From a virus, in IMG/VR virus record IMGVR_UViG_3300028610_001353, positions 1-64,000 of that record: a DNA stretch of 64,000 bases; one strand, written 5' to 3'. A program made the translations under genes and the position numbers. The first letter of the stretch is position 1, and every line of letters begins with the position of its first letter. Positions 23,120 through 31,687 of this stretch are shown here, piece after piece. The notes under the pieces were generated by a model. That model made no database searches, was not told where the DNA came from, and worked only from the letters and a program-made list of their open reading frames with translations.

Positions 23120-24544
23120 TTACGCCAACGCCTCCTCAAATCCACGTGCTATCGACTGTTGCTCCAGTTCCTGGATCGACTCAACCAGGAAGGTTTTGCG
23201 GTTCCAGATGTGAGACTTACTGCACATCCCGTCCAGTACATCCCGTTGGCCGATCGTGATTGCCAGTGTCGCGGCCCGGCTCAGAGCGGTGTAGAGCCAG
23301 CATCTATCGCACAGCATCCGGGCACCGGGGTAGCCGTCGGCCATGGTAATCACCACCGGCCAGTCCGAGCCTTGGCTCTTGTGGACCGACAGCGCGTAGG
23401 CTAGGTCCCACTTGCAGCCAGTCCCGGTTTCTTCGCCGTTCTCGTCCTGGTTGCCGTTGCCGCGTGGGATGCGAATGAGCCGATCGGGCAACCACATGCG
23501 AGCGATGGTGTAGGCCGGAAACACGGCCAGCACTTTCCCTTGTTCGCCGTTGGCAGCATATACCTTGCCGTCTTTTTGCTCAGCATTCCAGGGCCCGCCA
23601 TCTTTCAAACCAAGCCTCATGGGATGTGGTTGAATTGAGAACCAGCCGTTCTTGCCGTTGACGATCTTGTCGGCCACGCGAAACGGGTTGCCGGCCACTG
23701 TCTCGCCGCCGGGGTTCAGAAACCCCTGGAGGATTCGATTGAGGTTCACGCGGCCTAGCGGCGACTTTTCGTTGACCGGCACGACCACTTGGCAATCCCA
23801 TACAGGGTCAATCCGCCGCCCCGCGATCGTGGTCCCACTGAGGAACTTCTCCAGGCCAGCCTTCAGCGTGTTGATCTGTTCGTCCGGTTCCCGTCTCTCG
23901 ATGTGCAGCAGGTTCTCCGGCGATTCGGCGCCCAGGTCCAACCGGGGCGACGGCTCGAATCGGTGGCGGTCGATGATCGCGTGGCACGCTCGGACGATCC
24001 GGCCGCTGTTGCGTTGGATCTCGGTCAACTCGCCGTATGGCAGCCCGGCGGCGATCAGGTCGCGGAGCGGGGCGCCGAAGCCAACTGGAGCAAGCTGGTT
24101 GACGTCACCGATGAGCATCACCCGGCAGCCTGGTGCCCGGGCTTCCAAGAGAGACGCCGCCAACGGGGTGTCCATCATGGAAGCCTCGTCCACGAAGATC
24201 CAATCGAGTGGCAGCGGATTGTCCTCGTCGTGCTCAAAAGACCACTGGCCGCTGTCCTCATCACGATTGGGGCCTAGCAGAGAATGGATGGTCTTGGCCC
24301 GAATGCCACTCACACCGGCCTTCTGGAGCGATTCTGTGATACGTACGGCGGCTTTGCCTGTTGGACTAGCAACGGCAAGTCGACCAGGTGGAATCTGGGA
24401 GAGAATGCGAGCCAGGGTAAAAGTTTTCCCCGTTCCCGGCTTCCCACCCAACAATCCCAGACAGCCACTGGCCGCGTCGGCGTACCGGTCCCGCTGGTGG
24501 TCGGATAGGTCGGGCAGAGATTGGGGGGAGGGCCAGGTGGTCAT
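23120..24544 (-). CDS. RecD2-like helicase, motor half
   Basis: 474 residues from ATG 24544, two bases after the ParB-like gene stop. Walker A GGKPGTGKT (about 33-41), DEAS Walker B (WIFVDEASMMD), ITEIQRNSG-type Q motif region and a C-terminal YALSVHKSQGSDWP with YTALSRAA are typical superfamily 1B RecD2 motifs. It begins just before the motor, so lacks the N-terminal part normally present in RecD2; that part is encoded separately at 25427-26344. 5'-3' helicase activity is expected from the family. Confidence 0.85.
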   Translation of the reverse strand: MTTWPSPQSLPDLSDHQRDRYADAASGCLGLLGGKPGTGKTFTLARILSQIPPGRLAVASPTGKAAVRITESLQKAGVSGIRAKTIHSLLGPNRDEDSGQWSFEHDEDNPLPLDWIFVDEASMMDTPLAASLLEARAPGCRVMLIGDVNQLAPVGFGAPLRDLIAAGLPYGELTEIQRNSGRIVRACHAIIDRHRFEPSPRLDLGAESPENLLHIERREPDEQINTLKAGLEKFLSGTTIAGRRIDPVWDCQVVVPVNEKSPLGRVNLNRILQGFLNPGGETVAGNPFRVADKIVNGKNGWFSIQPHPMRLGLKDGGPWNAEQKDGKVYAANGEQGKVLAVFPAYTIARMWLPDRLIRIPRGNGNQDENGEETGTGCKWDLAYALSVHKSQGSDWPVVITMADGYPGARMLCDRCWLYTALSRAATLAITIGQRDVLDGMCSKSHIWNRKTFLVESIQELEQQSIARGFEEALA

Positions 24545-24545
24545 C

Positions 24546-25403
24546 TTAGTTATTACCGTTCGCAGATTCATTGAGTACATACGGTATACTCATGGCGGTC
24601 GGTCCAGTGGCGGCAATCTTCAATTGCTTTACTTCCTCTCCCCTTACGGTTTTGTTCCATGCTATCGTAACCATCGCGCGCTCGTGATCTTTTGTCCATC
24701 GCTTTATTGCCGATCGACCAGCAGTCAAGGCACGCTCTCGCAATTGGTAGACAGGTTCATATTTCCCCAAGCCTTCTCCGTTGGTGAGCTTGTCAACAAA
24801 CCATTGTGCCGTTTCAGATTCTTCTGGTGCATTGTCTTTCGCCCCGAGATAAACAACCGATGAGACAGTGGTCTGTCTAATAGCCATAGCTGTTCGTAAA
24901 CCATGCTGTTTTAGTTTTGCCCCAAGTCTGATTGCTTGTTGCAGTTTGTCGTAATCACATTGGCAAAAAGCAACTACTTCCTCACGCCCAATATCAGTGT
25001 TGGACGTATTGTTCCAGTCCCATCGTGCCAACTTATGGCACAAAATCAGCTTCGCGCAGGAGGCAAGACATGTACAATTCACCATTCCCATGTGCCGTAG
25101 CCAATCTGACGTCTTTCTCGCGGCGCCTTCGTCGATATGCACGCCAGTAACGTCAACGTCATAGGCGATGGCCGTTCTGATTGTCACTCCGCTCAGAATG
25201 ACAGCCTCAATCCTATGCTGACCATCAATCACCACGTCACCATTTCGCTTGAGAGTTTCTCCGTTAGTTTCCCAGCGTCCCTCAGTCATGTCGTTGGCGT
25301 ATTTCTTAACCCTTCGTTTGTCCAACCTCCGAAAATTTCCTGTATTGCATTCACGCCATTCCATTGCCTCGATTGGCCCAAAATCTTTGACTACGATTCT
25401 CAT
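24546..25403 (-). CDS. ParB-like nuclease domain protein
   Basis: 285 residues. NFRRLDKRRVKKYANDMTEGRW then GDVVIDGQHRIEAVILSG (the DGxHR core of ParB/Srx-like domains) are clear. Many phages carry such proteins; the fold includes CTPase/DNA-binding and nuclease members. It is inserted between the two RecD2 pieces, with one-base spacing to the motor half. Roles in DNA processing or packaging are possible; inference. Confidence 0.75.
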   Translation of the reverse strand: MRIVVKDFGPIEAMEWRECNTGNFRRLDKRRVKKYANDMTEGRWETNGETLKRNGDVVIDGQHRIEAVILSGVTIRTAIAYDVDVTGVHIDEGAARKTSDWLRHMGMVNCTCLASCAKLILCHKLARWDWNNTSNTDIGREEVVAFCQCDYDKLQQAIRLGAKLKQHGLRTAMAIRQTTVSSVVYLGAKDNAPEESETAQWFVDKLTNGEGLGKYEPVYQLRERALTAGRSAIKRWTKDHERAMVTIAWNKTVRGEEVKQLKIAATGPTAMSIPYVLNESANGNN

Positions 25404-25426
25404 GACCGGTCTCCTTATTTAGTGGT

Positions 25427-26344
25427 TTACTTAAGCCCCTCCACAATCGCCCTATGCACCTGATTGGCCAGCCGCCTTTCAGCCGACGCCCTTGCCTTCT
25501 CCGCAATCCATCGCCGGCCCGACTCATCCCGCCGGAACACAATCTCACCGGCCTCGACAGCCCACTCAAGACCGGCCGCCGGAGGCGTGTCCGTCCCGCC
25601 GATGTCCTTCAGGATGGTTTGCAGCCCGAACTCGACAGGCCGCCAGGTGGAGCCGTCGCGATCCTTGTGCAACCCATTCCATGCGGCCCAGCCCAGCCGC
25701 TCCGGTTCGTCCGGCCGGCCGCCCAGTTGCAGGTAGAGCTTGTCGGCCCGGCCGAACCCAACCCCCGAGAACACCATCAGACAATAGGCATTCTGGCGGA
25801 TCAGTTCAGCGGCCTTGGCCCCCCACTTTTCGATCAGCGTTTGCGGCAGTCGCCGCGGGAAGCCACCGCCGGTCAACAGTTCGGCCAGGTCCCGCTCGAC
25901 AATCTCCCGATCCTTGTGGGCCTTGAAATACGTGGCGGCCTCCATGGCTCGTTCCGTCGAGAGTCCTTTCACCTTGGCCGCCACTTCCTCCGGGCGCTCC
26001 CTGATTGCCTCCAATGCGTCTTGCCCGTATAAATCCCAGATCAGCTTGGCCCGCTTCCGCCCGATACCCGGGCCGCGCGTGAGGTAGGCAACGGTTCCAC
26101 GCTGGCCGACCGGCTGGGCCACGCCGAACGAATGAAATACGAATTGCTTGCCGTACTTGAGGTGCGTCGTCCAGTAGCCTCGAAATAGGTATGTGATTCC
26201 GGTTTCTAGCTCGCCTTCGCGAGCCCGGCCTTTGACGGTCGCGCCATCGTCAAGCTGAGCAATCACGGTCCGATCGTCATCTTGGCCGAACACGTACCGC
26301 TCGTAATCGAATTCGCCGGTCAGTTCTTCGTAGGTGCGCGGCAT
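25427..26344 (-). CDS. RecD2-like helicase, N-terminal half (standalone)
   Basis: 305 residues from ATG 26344 (MPRTYEELTGEFDYERYVF). The OB-like start (VKGRAREGELETGITYLFRG...KYGKQFVFHSF), the GTVAYLTRGPGIGRKRAKLIWDLYG helix-hairpin-helix and the TLIEKWGAKAAELIRQNAYCLM segment match the RecD2/YrrC N-terminal region, which normally is fused to the ATPase. No Walker motif is present. A longer in-frame start to 26776 crosses the SSB-like gene and a hairpin and is not favoured. Confidence 0.75.
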   Translation of the reverse strand: MPRTYEELTGEFDYERYVFGQDDDRTVIAQLDDGATVKGRAREGELETGITYLFRGYWTTHLKYGKQFVFHSFGVAQPVGQRGTVAYLTRGPGIGRKRAKLIWDLYGQDALEAIRERPEEVAAKVKGLSTERAMEAATYFKAHKDREIVERDLAELLTGGGFPRRLPQTLIEKWGAKAAELIRQNAYCLMVFSGVGFGRADKLYLQLGGRPDEPERLGWAAWNGLHKDRDGSTWRPVEFGLQTILKDIGGTDTPPAAGLEWAVEAGEIVFRRDESGRRWIAEKARASAERRLANQVHRAIVEGLK

Positions 26345-26360
26345 CTTGTGATTCCAAGGG

Positions 26361-26417
26361 AAAACAGGCGGCGGCGAGACGAAGGATGGCAAGAATCCGA
26401 GCAACCCCGCCGCCGCC
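26361..26417 (-). terminator. hairpin with short U-run between SSB-like and RecD2-N genes
   Basis: Stem GGCGGCGGCG with CGCCGCCGCC, followed on the minus strand by TGTTTTCC. A plausible Rho-independent terminator or attenuator, the only one seen inside the replication operon. Confidence 0.6.
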
Positions 26418-26433
26418 ATAAACGGCCTCGGGG

Positions 26434-27066
26434 CTAGACGAGGTCGGAAAACGCGCTGTCGTCGCTCGACTGCTGAGCCGGAGACGCCGCTTGCTGCTGC
26501 TGGCCGCTGGCCGCCGGCTGCCCGGCCTGTCCGGCCTGTTCGGCATCCACCCAACCCGGGATGCCTTTTCCTTTTGGGTTGTCCAGCGACCACACGCGGC
26601 CCTCCGCCTTCGCGGACATCTTCTGATTGCCGGAGGCATCCTGATAGCTGTCGTGCTTGATAACCATCAACACTTGCCGGCCAACCATGGTATCCAGCCA
26701 CTTCGTGTCGAATCCCTGGCGGGCCTGCTGCCGCGCCCGGATTTCCTCGGGCGCAGTCGTCTTGGCCGCGTAGCACCAGGCCAGCAATTGCTCCTTACAA
26801 ATCCTGTTGCGAATGTCGGAATACTCGCCGCTCGGCCAGGAAAGGAATTCGGTATGCGTTCGGCCCAACAGGTTTGCGTCGGCCGCGTTGACCACCTCGC
26901 ACTTTACCTCAGTCGATAACCGCTTGTTCTGCAAAATCACCTCGGTGATTGTCGCGCAAAAGCCGCCTTCCGGTAGCTTGGCTCCACTGCCGCTGCCCGG
27001 GGCATCAGGGTCGACGTCATCCATCTCGAAAGCGTCGTATTCAGTCTGTGCAAAATCGCTACTCAT
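26434..27066 (-). CDS. SSB-like protein with acidic C-terminal tail
   Basis: 210 residues. A central beta-rich part (PEGGFCATITEVILQNKRLSTEVKCEVVNAADANLLGRTHTEFLSW) is followed by a glutamine/serine/alanine linker (QPAASGQQQQAASPAQQSSDD) and an acidic end (AFSDLV). This layout is that of single-strand DNA-binding proteins. Genes around it support a replication/recombination role. I could not verify an OB-fold by eye. Confidence 0.65.
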   Translation of the reverse strand: MSSDFAQTEYDAFEMDDVDPDAPGSGSGAKLPEGGFCATITEVILQNKRLSTEVKCEVVNAADANLLGRTHTEFLSWPSGEYSDIRNRICKEQLLAWCYAAKTTAPEEIRARQQARQGFDTKWLDTMVGRQVLMVIKHDSYQDASGNQKMSAKAEGRVWSLDNPKGKGIPGWVDAEQAGQAGQPAASGQQQQAASPAQQSSDDSAFSDLV

Positions 27067-27308
27067 TTTCGGATTCCTTGTTCTTCGAGTGCTTGTTGAA
27101 TCAGTTCAAACTCGTTCGCATTGATCCACTGACGGCCAGCGGAAACGTCGATTGTCGGCGGCCAGCCAATAGTCCTCTCTCCGATTTCATAGACTTGCCG
27201 GCTGCCGTAGCGATAGACCAACGGAAGGAACCGCGGCGACCAGTGAAAAATCGGGGGCCACTGGTCGGCCGCGGTTACAAAGGGCTTCCGGCCTTCGCCC
27301 TTTCCCAC
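27063..27308 (-). CDS. small hypothetical protein
   Basis: 81 residues, stop overlaps the SSB-like start by four bases (ATGA), and its start overlaps the upstream gene by 34 bases. Tryptophan- and proline-rich centre (ADQWPPIFHWSPRFLPLVYRYG), then a helix (NANEFELIQQALEEQGI). No family recognised. Confidence 0.55.
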   Translation of the reverse strand: MGKGEGRKPFVTAADQWPPIFHWSPRFLPLVYRYGSRQVYEIGERTIGWPPTIDVSAGRQWINANEFELIQQALEEQGIRK

Positions 27309-28696
27309 TCTGCCTGTCGAGCATCGGCCGCCTTTTGCAGAACGCCAAGCAAGGCGTCTTGGTGCTGCTCAGGCAACTCGGTGAACCGACTCACGCCATG
27401 CTTGGCAATCGCGGCCTTGAGTTTTTCGGGGTCGACTCCGCTGGCCGGAAGCAACGCCTTAAATCGCTCAATCCGATTGTTCGACGGTTGCGGCTGCGGT
27501 TGCGGCTGCGGCTGCCGGTGTGCCGCCAGATTGTCCGGCGGGGCCGCTGCGTTCAGCCGTTCGCCTTCCTTTTGTTGTTCGGCCATCTTGGCGGCAAGTT
27601 CGGTATCTTCCTGGTGGACCTTCGCCGCCTCGGCTGCCTGCCCCTCTGGAGTCTTAGCCGCCTGCCGAATCGCCATCAACTCTTTCTGGCGGTCGACAAG
27701 ATTAGCCTGAGCCGTGGCAGCCTCCGCCTCCGCCTCCGCCGTGGCAAGCTTCATGGCCTGCAACTCAATCTCCGTCGGTTCGGCAATAACAACCTTCTGG
27801 CCCTTGCGCAGCTTCGCGTAGTTTGCCGGGGCCGCGATGTACTCTCGGATTGTGTCCGGCGTACACTTCTCGATTCGTGGCGGGAGAATCGGCGAATCAT
27901 CGGCCGGTGTCTGGCCGAATCGGACAAGCCTTTCTTTCTTCAAGAACCCGATCGGCTCTTTCGGCACGTTGCCACTCTGGTCGGGCTGCCGCTCAAGCCG
28001 AATGTGGAGCGTTGCCAATTTGTCCAATACGTCCAAGCCTTCGGCAATTCGCTCTTTCGTTTTGCGGTCGCCCTCCCACTTCGCCTTTAGGTGGGCGTTC
28101 AAAACCACCGTTTCAAATCGCATTCGGCAATCCACGGCCAGGATGTGTCCCAGCATGGCCTTGACGTCTGGCCAGAGGAACATCGACGACGCCTTCTCGT
28201 ACTGGTTCGACGTTCGGCCGAATGCGGCCGGGTGCTTTCGCAACCAATCCACCATGCCATCTTGGATCGGCGTGAATGTATCGAATCCAAAGACGCGGTA
28301 CTTGCCGGGCGCGATTGATAGCATTGATAAATATGCCGCTCGGAACATGCTGGCCGCCGGCGAGTCGTTGACGTCCGCAGTGGTCTTGAGCATGGTCAAC
28401 CACTTGGGATCATCCTTACTACTGGCCACAGTCTCCCGATGAACGCCATTGAACACGGCGGCCCGCGTATCGAACCACCTGAAATTGAGAGATCCTTCGT
28501 AGGTTTCGCACGATCCCTCTTGGTCGAAAACGATCGTTGTCGGTTCGGCCTGCTCTTTCGGGAGCCTGCATACCGGGTCGATCAGCAACGGGAAGATCGA
28601 CTTGCCGGAATTGACTTCACCCGATAGCACAATGATCGGGATTTTCATCCCGCCCCAAAGGGGAGCTTTCTCGGTTTGCGTTGCTTCGTCTGCCAT
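27275..28696 (-). CDS. Sak4-like/AAA_24 ATPase with helical C-terminus
   Basis: 473 residues. Walker A near residue 26 (GEVNSGKS), a DTFT-type Walker B (VFGFDTFTPIQDGM) near 160 and SMFLWPDVKAM-like segments resemble the RecA-like AAA_24 family used by phages as single-strand annealing/recombinase proteins. The last 170 residues are coiled coil with a QPQPQPQPQP run. Co-location with the SSB-like gene and exonuclease supports recombination. Assignment is moderate. Confidence 0.6.
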   Translation of the reverse strand: MADEATQTEKAPLWGGMKIPIIVLSGEVNSGKSIFPLLIDPVCRLPKEQAEPTTIVFDQEGSCETYEGSLNFRWFDTRAAVFNGVHRETVASSKDDPKWLTMLKTTADVNDSPAASMFRAAYLSMLSIAPGKYRVFGFDTFTPIQDGMVDWLRKHPAAFGRTSNQYEKASSMFLWPDVKAMLGHILAVDCRMRFETVVLNAHLKAKWEGDRKTKERIAEGLDVLDKLATLHIRLERQPDQSGNVPKEPIGFLKKERLVRFGQTPADDSPILPPRIEKCTPDTIREYIAAPANYAKLRKGQKVVIAEPTEIELQAMKLATAEAEAEAATAQANLVDRQKELMAIRQAAKTPEGQAAEAAKVHQEDTELAAKMAEQQKEGERLNAAAPPDNLAAHRQPQPQPQPQPSNNRIERFKALLPASGVDPEKLKAAIAKHGVSRFTELPEQHQDALLGVLQKAADARQAEWERAKAGSPL

Positions 28697-28721
28697 CCTT
28701 CTTTTCTCCTTGATCGGAATT

Positions 28722-28985
28722 TCAGTTTATGCGTGCTCGCCACTTGTCAGCTTCTTTAGAATTCGCCACAACCCGACAGTCATCGCGTTCGAGTAAATGC
28801 TCTCCTTCGCGGTGATAACAACTTAATACGGCTCGCGGGCGCCAGATGTATGGGGGCGGTTGCCACGTGCCGACTAACACCCGTTTGACAACTTTTGCCT
28901 TAGCGTACGACCAGCAGCCATCTCTACCGGCGTGGTTGTAGTAATCCTCGCGACAGTCTCGGCAGAGTTCTTTTGATTTTGCCAT
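28722..28985 (-). CDS. small zinc-type protein
   Basis: 87 residues from ATG 28985 (TGATG with upstream stop). CRDCREDYYNHAGRDGCW supplies C-x2-C...C; later CYHREGEHLLERDDC. Basic and small. No family recognised; such proteins often sit between phage replication enzymes. Confidence 0.55.
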   Translation of the reverse strand: MAKSKELCRDCREDYYNHAGRDGCWSYAKAKVVKRVLVGTWQPPPYIWRPRAVLSCYHREGEHLLERDDCRVVANSKEADKWRARIN

Positions 28986-29833
28986 CACACCATCCCCATC
29001 TTGGCCGCCACGGCGGCAGTCAATTGCACATCCTGCTCAGCGTATTCGAGGGCCTTCTCCCGTTGCTCCGCAGGAGTCCCGGCCCCCGTGGTTGGATTCC
29101 ATTCCATTTCCCCAAACCACCACCGGTGGAAGTCTTTCCCGTGAATCCCCTCGGTCTTCTGCCCGACGCCGAAAGCCTCACCCAGGGAATTCAGGCTAAC
29201 GTATCCTTTCGCTCCGCAGTTCCAGTATTCCATCGTGTCGCGGAAGAGCGGGTGCCAATGTCGGCCCTGGCGAATTTCGCGAGGAACGTCGACGCCCAGT
29301 AGCCACGATCGGCGAATGAGAAACGGCAGGTCGAACGAGTTGGAGTTGTGGCCGATGATTGGAAGCTTGTTTCCAAGCCACTCGTCGACTTTTGCCCAGA
29401 ACAAGCCGAGGCTATTTGCCTCATTGTCATCGCTGATTCCCACGAAGTGGCCGTCTTTAATCACCCCGATCAGCAGCACTCGCCCGGTCACTGGCGACAG
29501 AGCCGCCTTGCCCACAAACTCACCCCAGGCTTTCTCCCGATACTCCTTGTATTTGGCAGCCACAGTATCCGGCTTCCAGCGTTTGTCACAGGTCGCTGTG
29601 AACTCCTCCAGGGTTTTCTCACGGAAGAGTTGCCGCAGTTCATCCTCCGGCCGTGGCCCGGTTTCGATGTCGTAGAATACGGCGTCGAATTTCTCGCGTT
29701 GACTCACGATCTTGTCGGCCCACTGCTCAACTTCCGTGGCCGCCGGTGAGCCAGTGAAGCCCTCCGGTCGGTTATCGGATTCCACGAGGTCTCCTAAATC
29801 GAATTCAAAAGTACGTTCGCCGGTTTCGCTCAT
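28985..29833 (-). CDS. DnaQ/PolB-type 3'-5' exonuclease
   Basis: 282 residues, start at ATG 29833 with GGAG nine bases upstream; longer starts run into the next gene. ExoI (FYDIETG, D55 and E57), ExoII (GHNSNSFDLPFL, D near 168) and ExoIII (YAEQDV near 270) are present, so a DEDD-family exonuclease, similar to the RNase H-like exonucleases of phage replication modules. It likely trims DNA ends or proofreads. Confidence 0.8.
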   Translation of the reverse strand: MSETGERTFEFDLGDLVESDNRPEGFTGSPAATEVEQWADKIVSQREKFDAVFYDIETGPRPEDELRQLFREKTLEEFTATCDKRWKPDTVAAKYKEYREKAWGEFVGKAALSPVTGRVLLIGVIKDGHFVGISDDNEANSLGLFWAKVDEWLGNKLPIIGHNSNSFDLPFLIRRSWLLGVDVPREIRQGRHWHPLFRDTMEYWNCGAKGYVSLNSLGEAFGVGQKTEGIHGKDFHRWWFGEMEWNPTTGAGTPAEQREKALEYAEQDVQLTAAVAAKMGMV

Positions 29834-29883
29834 CGCGTCTTTCTCCATATCTTGCACCGCCCCGATTTCTGATTGTCCGTCGG

Positions 29884-30108
29884 TCACGATCCCACTCCCG
29901 ACAAATCCTTCGTCTGCCACCCCGCGAACATCAACACCGGCGGCTCACCGAAAAACGGCAGATTGCCGCGATACACCGCCACGTGGTCGGGTCGCGCCGG
30001 CGATGTCCGGGTCGTGTAGATAGTGCCATCTAGGAATGCCGACACGTTCAGCGCCGCGACGTCGCCGTGTTTGGGGCCCCCAATGAGGCGACAGACTTGA
30101 TAGCTCAT
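29884..30108 (-). CDS. small hypothetical protein
   Basis: 74 residues: MSYQVCRLIGGPKHGDVAALNVSAFLDGTIYTT, beta hairpins with GGPKHG at the start, a pattern seen in several small phage proteins (PKHG motif). No other domain. Function unknown. Confidence 0.55.
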   Translation of the reverse strand: MSYQVCRLIGGPKHGDVAALNVSAFLDGTIYTTRTSPARPDHVAVYRGNLPFFGEPPVLMFAGWQTKDLSGVGS

Positions 30109-30135
30109 TAGATTCGCTCCGTTAAGGGGTGATCG

Positions 30136-30336
30136 TCAGCCGTCCTGGCCGTCGCGTCCTGATAGCAGTCGGGCTGCGACGTAACAACAGGCCATTTGCA
30201 CTATTTTGTCGTCGCCGCATCGCGGGCCTTGATTGGCTATCCGCCTGATATCCGGTAGATGGGTCCGCAGCGCCGCGACCAACTGATCGTCAAGGTGCGT
30301 CAGTACCATTTCCTGGTGGGTTTGCTTGCCGCTCAT
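30136..30336 (-). CDS. small helical protein
   Basis: 66 residues: HLDDQLVAALRTHLPDIRRIANQGPRCGDDKIVQMACCYVAARLLSG. Helical, two cysteines adjacent. GGAG lies before the ATG with good spacing. No family recognised. Confidence 0.5.
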   Translation of the reverse strand: MSGKQTHQEMVLTHLDDQLVAALRTHLPDIRRIANQGPRCGDDKIVQMACCYVAARLLSGRDGQDG

Positions 30337-30338
30337 GA

Positions 30339-30581
30339 CTACTTCTCCTTTCGCGACTGGGCGTCGCGTCCTGATTGATGTTTGAGATGCAAGGGCTCGG
30401 TCTCAGCTTTGAAGAGTTTCTCCGACACCGCCTTAATTCGCTGGACCGCCCTGGTCACATTCTCTCGGCTTACCTGGTCGCGAGGGACAACCACGACGAG
30501 GCTCCAGTCCACCCAGTCGGCGATCGTCTTCACATCGTGGCCGAATCGAGAGATCTCCGAACAGGTAAATGTGATGGCCAT
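30339..30581 (-). CDS. small alpha/beta protein
   Basis: 80 residues. A short strand (WSLVVVVPRDQ) within helices (VTRAVQRIKAVSEKLFKAE). No cysteine or membrane segment. Preceded by GGAGAAG. Unassigned. Confidence 0.5.
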   Translation of the reverse strand: MAITFTCSEISRFGHDVKTIADWVDWSLVVVVPRDQVSRENVTRAVQRIKAVSEKLFKAETEPLHLKHQSGRDAQSRKEK

Positions 30582-30608
30582 AATTTACTTCTCCGTTGGC
30601 GGGGAAAC

Positions 30609-30634
30609 AAAAAGGCCCCACCTATCAGCGTGAT
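30609..30634 (-). terminator. short hairpin with TTTTTG at the gene end
   Basis: Just after the stop at 30625, minus strand sequence forms ATCA-CGC-TGAT with CCT/AGG flanks then TGGGGCCTTTTTG. The U-run is five bases but the stem is short. Weak terminator candidate. Confidence 0.4.
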
Positions 30635-31059
30635 GAGGGTTGCAAAGGAATACAAAAGTCATCGAGTTCAGCCTTGACGGCTTCCAGAAGCCCGTCTACG
30701 TCGATGCCCTCGCCCCTGTTGTCGATCGCGTGGTTGAGTTGGGCGCGGGAAATGAGCCCCAACTGGCAAGCGCGTAAGACAGCAAGTGTTTTGATGCAGG
30801 CGACGATGCTCGCCGCGAGGTCGTCGCCGTCTCCTCCGCACACGTCTTTGTAGAGCATCCAGATGCGTGCGCCGTAAATACCAAAGGAGTCGAGAGAAAT
30901 AAGCGGCCCAATCTCCCTGAAGGCGCATTGCGGATCGACAACCGGAGAGTGTTTGGCTAGCTCCGTAAGCAGCCTTAGCGCCCCCGGATTGCCCTCTGCC
31001 ATCTTTACACACGCATCAGCGAATGTGTCGGTAAGTTCAAGTCGCGATTCAACGGCCAT
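30625..31059 (-). CDS. hypothetical helical protein
   Basis: 144 residues from ATG 31059 (MAVESRLELTDTFADACVKM); AAAGGAACGG upstream. Fully helical: AEGNPGALRLLTELAKHSP, SLDSFGIYGARIWMLYKDVCGGD, LISRAQLNHAIDNRGEGIDVDGLLEAVKAEL. I have the impression of a common phage family but cannot name it. Followed downstream by a hairpin. Confidence 0.6.
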   Translation of the reverse strand: MAVESRLELTDTFADACVKMAEGNPGALRLLTELAKHSPVVDPQCAFREIGPLISLDSFGIYGARIWMLYKDVCGGDGDDLAASIVACIKTLAVLRACQLGLISRAQLNHAIDNRGEGIDVDGLLEAVKAELDDFCIPLQPSSR

Positions 31060-31086
31060 GGTTTCCGTTCCTTTGAAAGGGTGCAA

Positions 31087-31132
31087 AAGGCCCCACCGAA
31101 CTCTCCCCGGCAAGGAAGAGCCCAGCGGGGCC
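31087..31132 (-). terminator. Rho-independent terminator after the tRNA-like element
   Basis: Minus strand GGCCCCGCTGGGC... pairs GGCCCC with GGGGCC (31089-31094 with 31127-31132) and is followed by TTTTGC. The right arm lies 11 bases from the tRNA-like element, so it could end transcripts of that RNA before the gene starting at 31059. Confidence 0.65.
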
Positions 31133-31143
31133 GGAAGAAAGAA

Positions 31144-31260
31144 CGATGACTCCGGCAGGACTCGAACCTGCACGTGGCCTCGCCACCTCTCGGCGTCGTC
31201 TTGTTAGGGCTAGTGGTGACACGCCAGCCCACATAACGCCTCGTTACCACGGAGTCATCG
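31144..31260 (-). ncRNA. 117-nt tRNA-like element with class-II-type extra arm and no clear anticodon arm
   Basis: Minus strand. An 11-bp terminal stem CGATGACTCCG/CGGAGTCATCG, a perfect T-arm GCAGG-TTCGAGT-CCTGC directly joined to the 3' strand of the acceptor as in real tRNAs, and a GTGGC-GAG-GCCAC extra arm. Where D and anticodon arms should be, a long bulged hairpin (GGCGT...GGGCT...AGCCC...ACGCC) fits, with a 14-base loop. No seven-base loop with U33 is evident. It could be a tRNA with an insertion, a tRNA-like regulatory RNA, or a decayed tRNA. Confidence 0.5.
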
Positions 31261-31687
31261 CAAGAAGAAAACGCGGCGGCCCGCCCTCGTGGCCGTCTTG
31301 CGACGTCCCGGGAAGGAGGATCTGCACACAACCCGGTAACCACGATGGGGTGGGGCAGAGCCACCGCGTAGAAGAAATCGCAACGGGCGGGAGCGCAGCG
31401 AGCGTGAATCGGTTGCAGCCCAATTCTCTCACAAATACGCTCCCGCAGTCCGGAGGATCGCCATGGCCAACCAGGCGTAGTTGCCCCCGGAACTTCGACG
31501 CTGCACCCGCCGCCGTTGCGATAGAAAGTGCAAAAGAGTCGACGGCTCGGCCACCCAAGCCGCCGACAACGGTGGACATTGTTACCGATGTGCATATCCA
31601 GGCACGTCCGGGACCGGAGTTTATCCCGACATTGTCGCGGCGGCGGGGTGGACCCTGGGCCGCGAACTCGGCTGTTTTCAGAAGACC
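31261..31687 (-). other. 427-bp stretch without a convincing gene, downstream of csrA
   Basis: A 111-residue minus frame (MSTVVGGLGGRAVDSFAL...) crosses into the tRNA-like element and has no ribosome-binding site, so I do not call it. Two GGA motifs sit in the loops of small hairpins (31590-31605, GTGC-loop-GCAC; 31440-31455, CTCC-loop-GGAG), possible CsrA targets, but the total GGA count is only about what chance gives. Confidence 0.35.

Noticed and set aside
23652-24863. Plus-strand frame of about 400 codons
   Set aside because: Antisense to the RecD2 motor half and the start of the ParB-like gene, with Arg/Ser/Pro-rich composition typical of a GC-rich shadow.
26344-26776. 145-residue N-terminal extension of the RecD2-N protein
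   Set aside because: The extension is antisense-like low-complexity overlapping the SSB-like gene and a hairpin; the ATG at 26344 fits the family start.
31261-31687. CsrB-like sponge RNA downstream of csrA
   Set aside because: Only about six GGA motifs in 427 bases, near chance expectation; two in hairpin loops are not enough.
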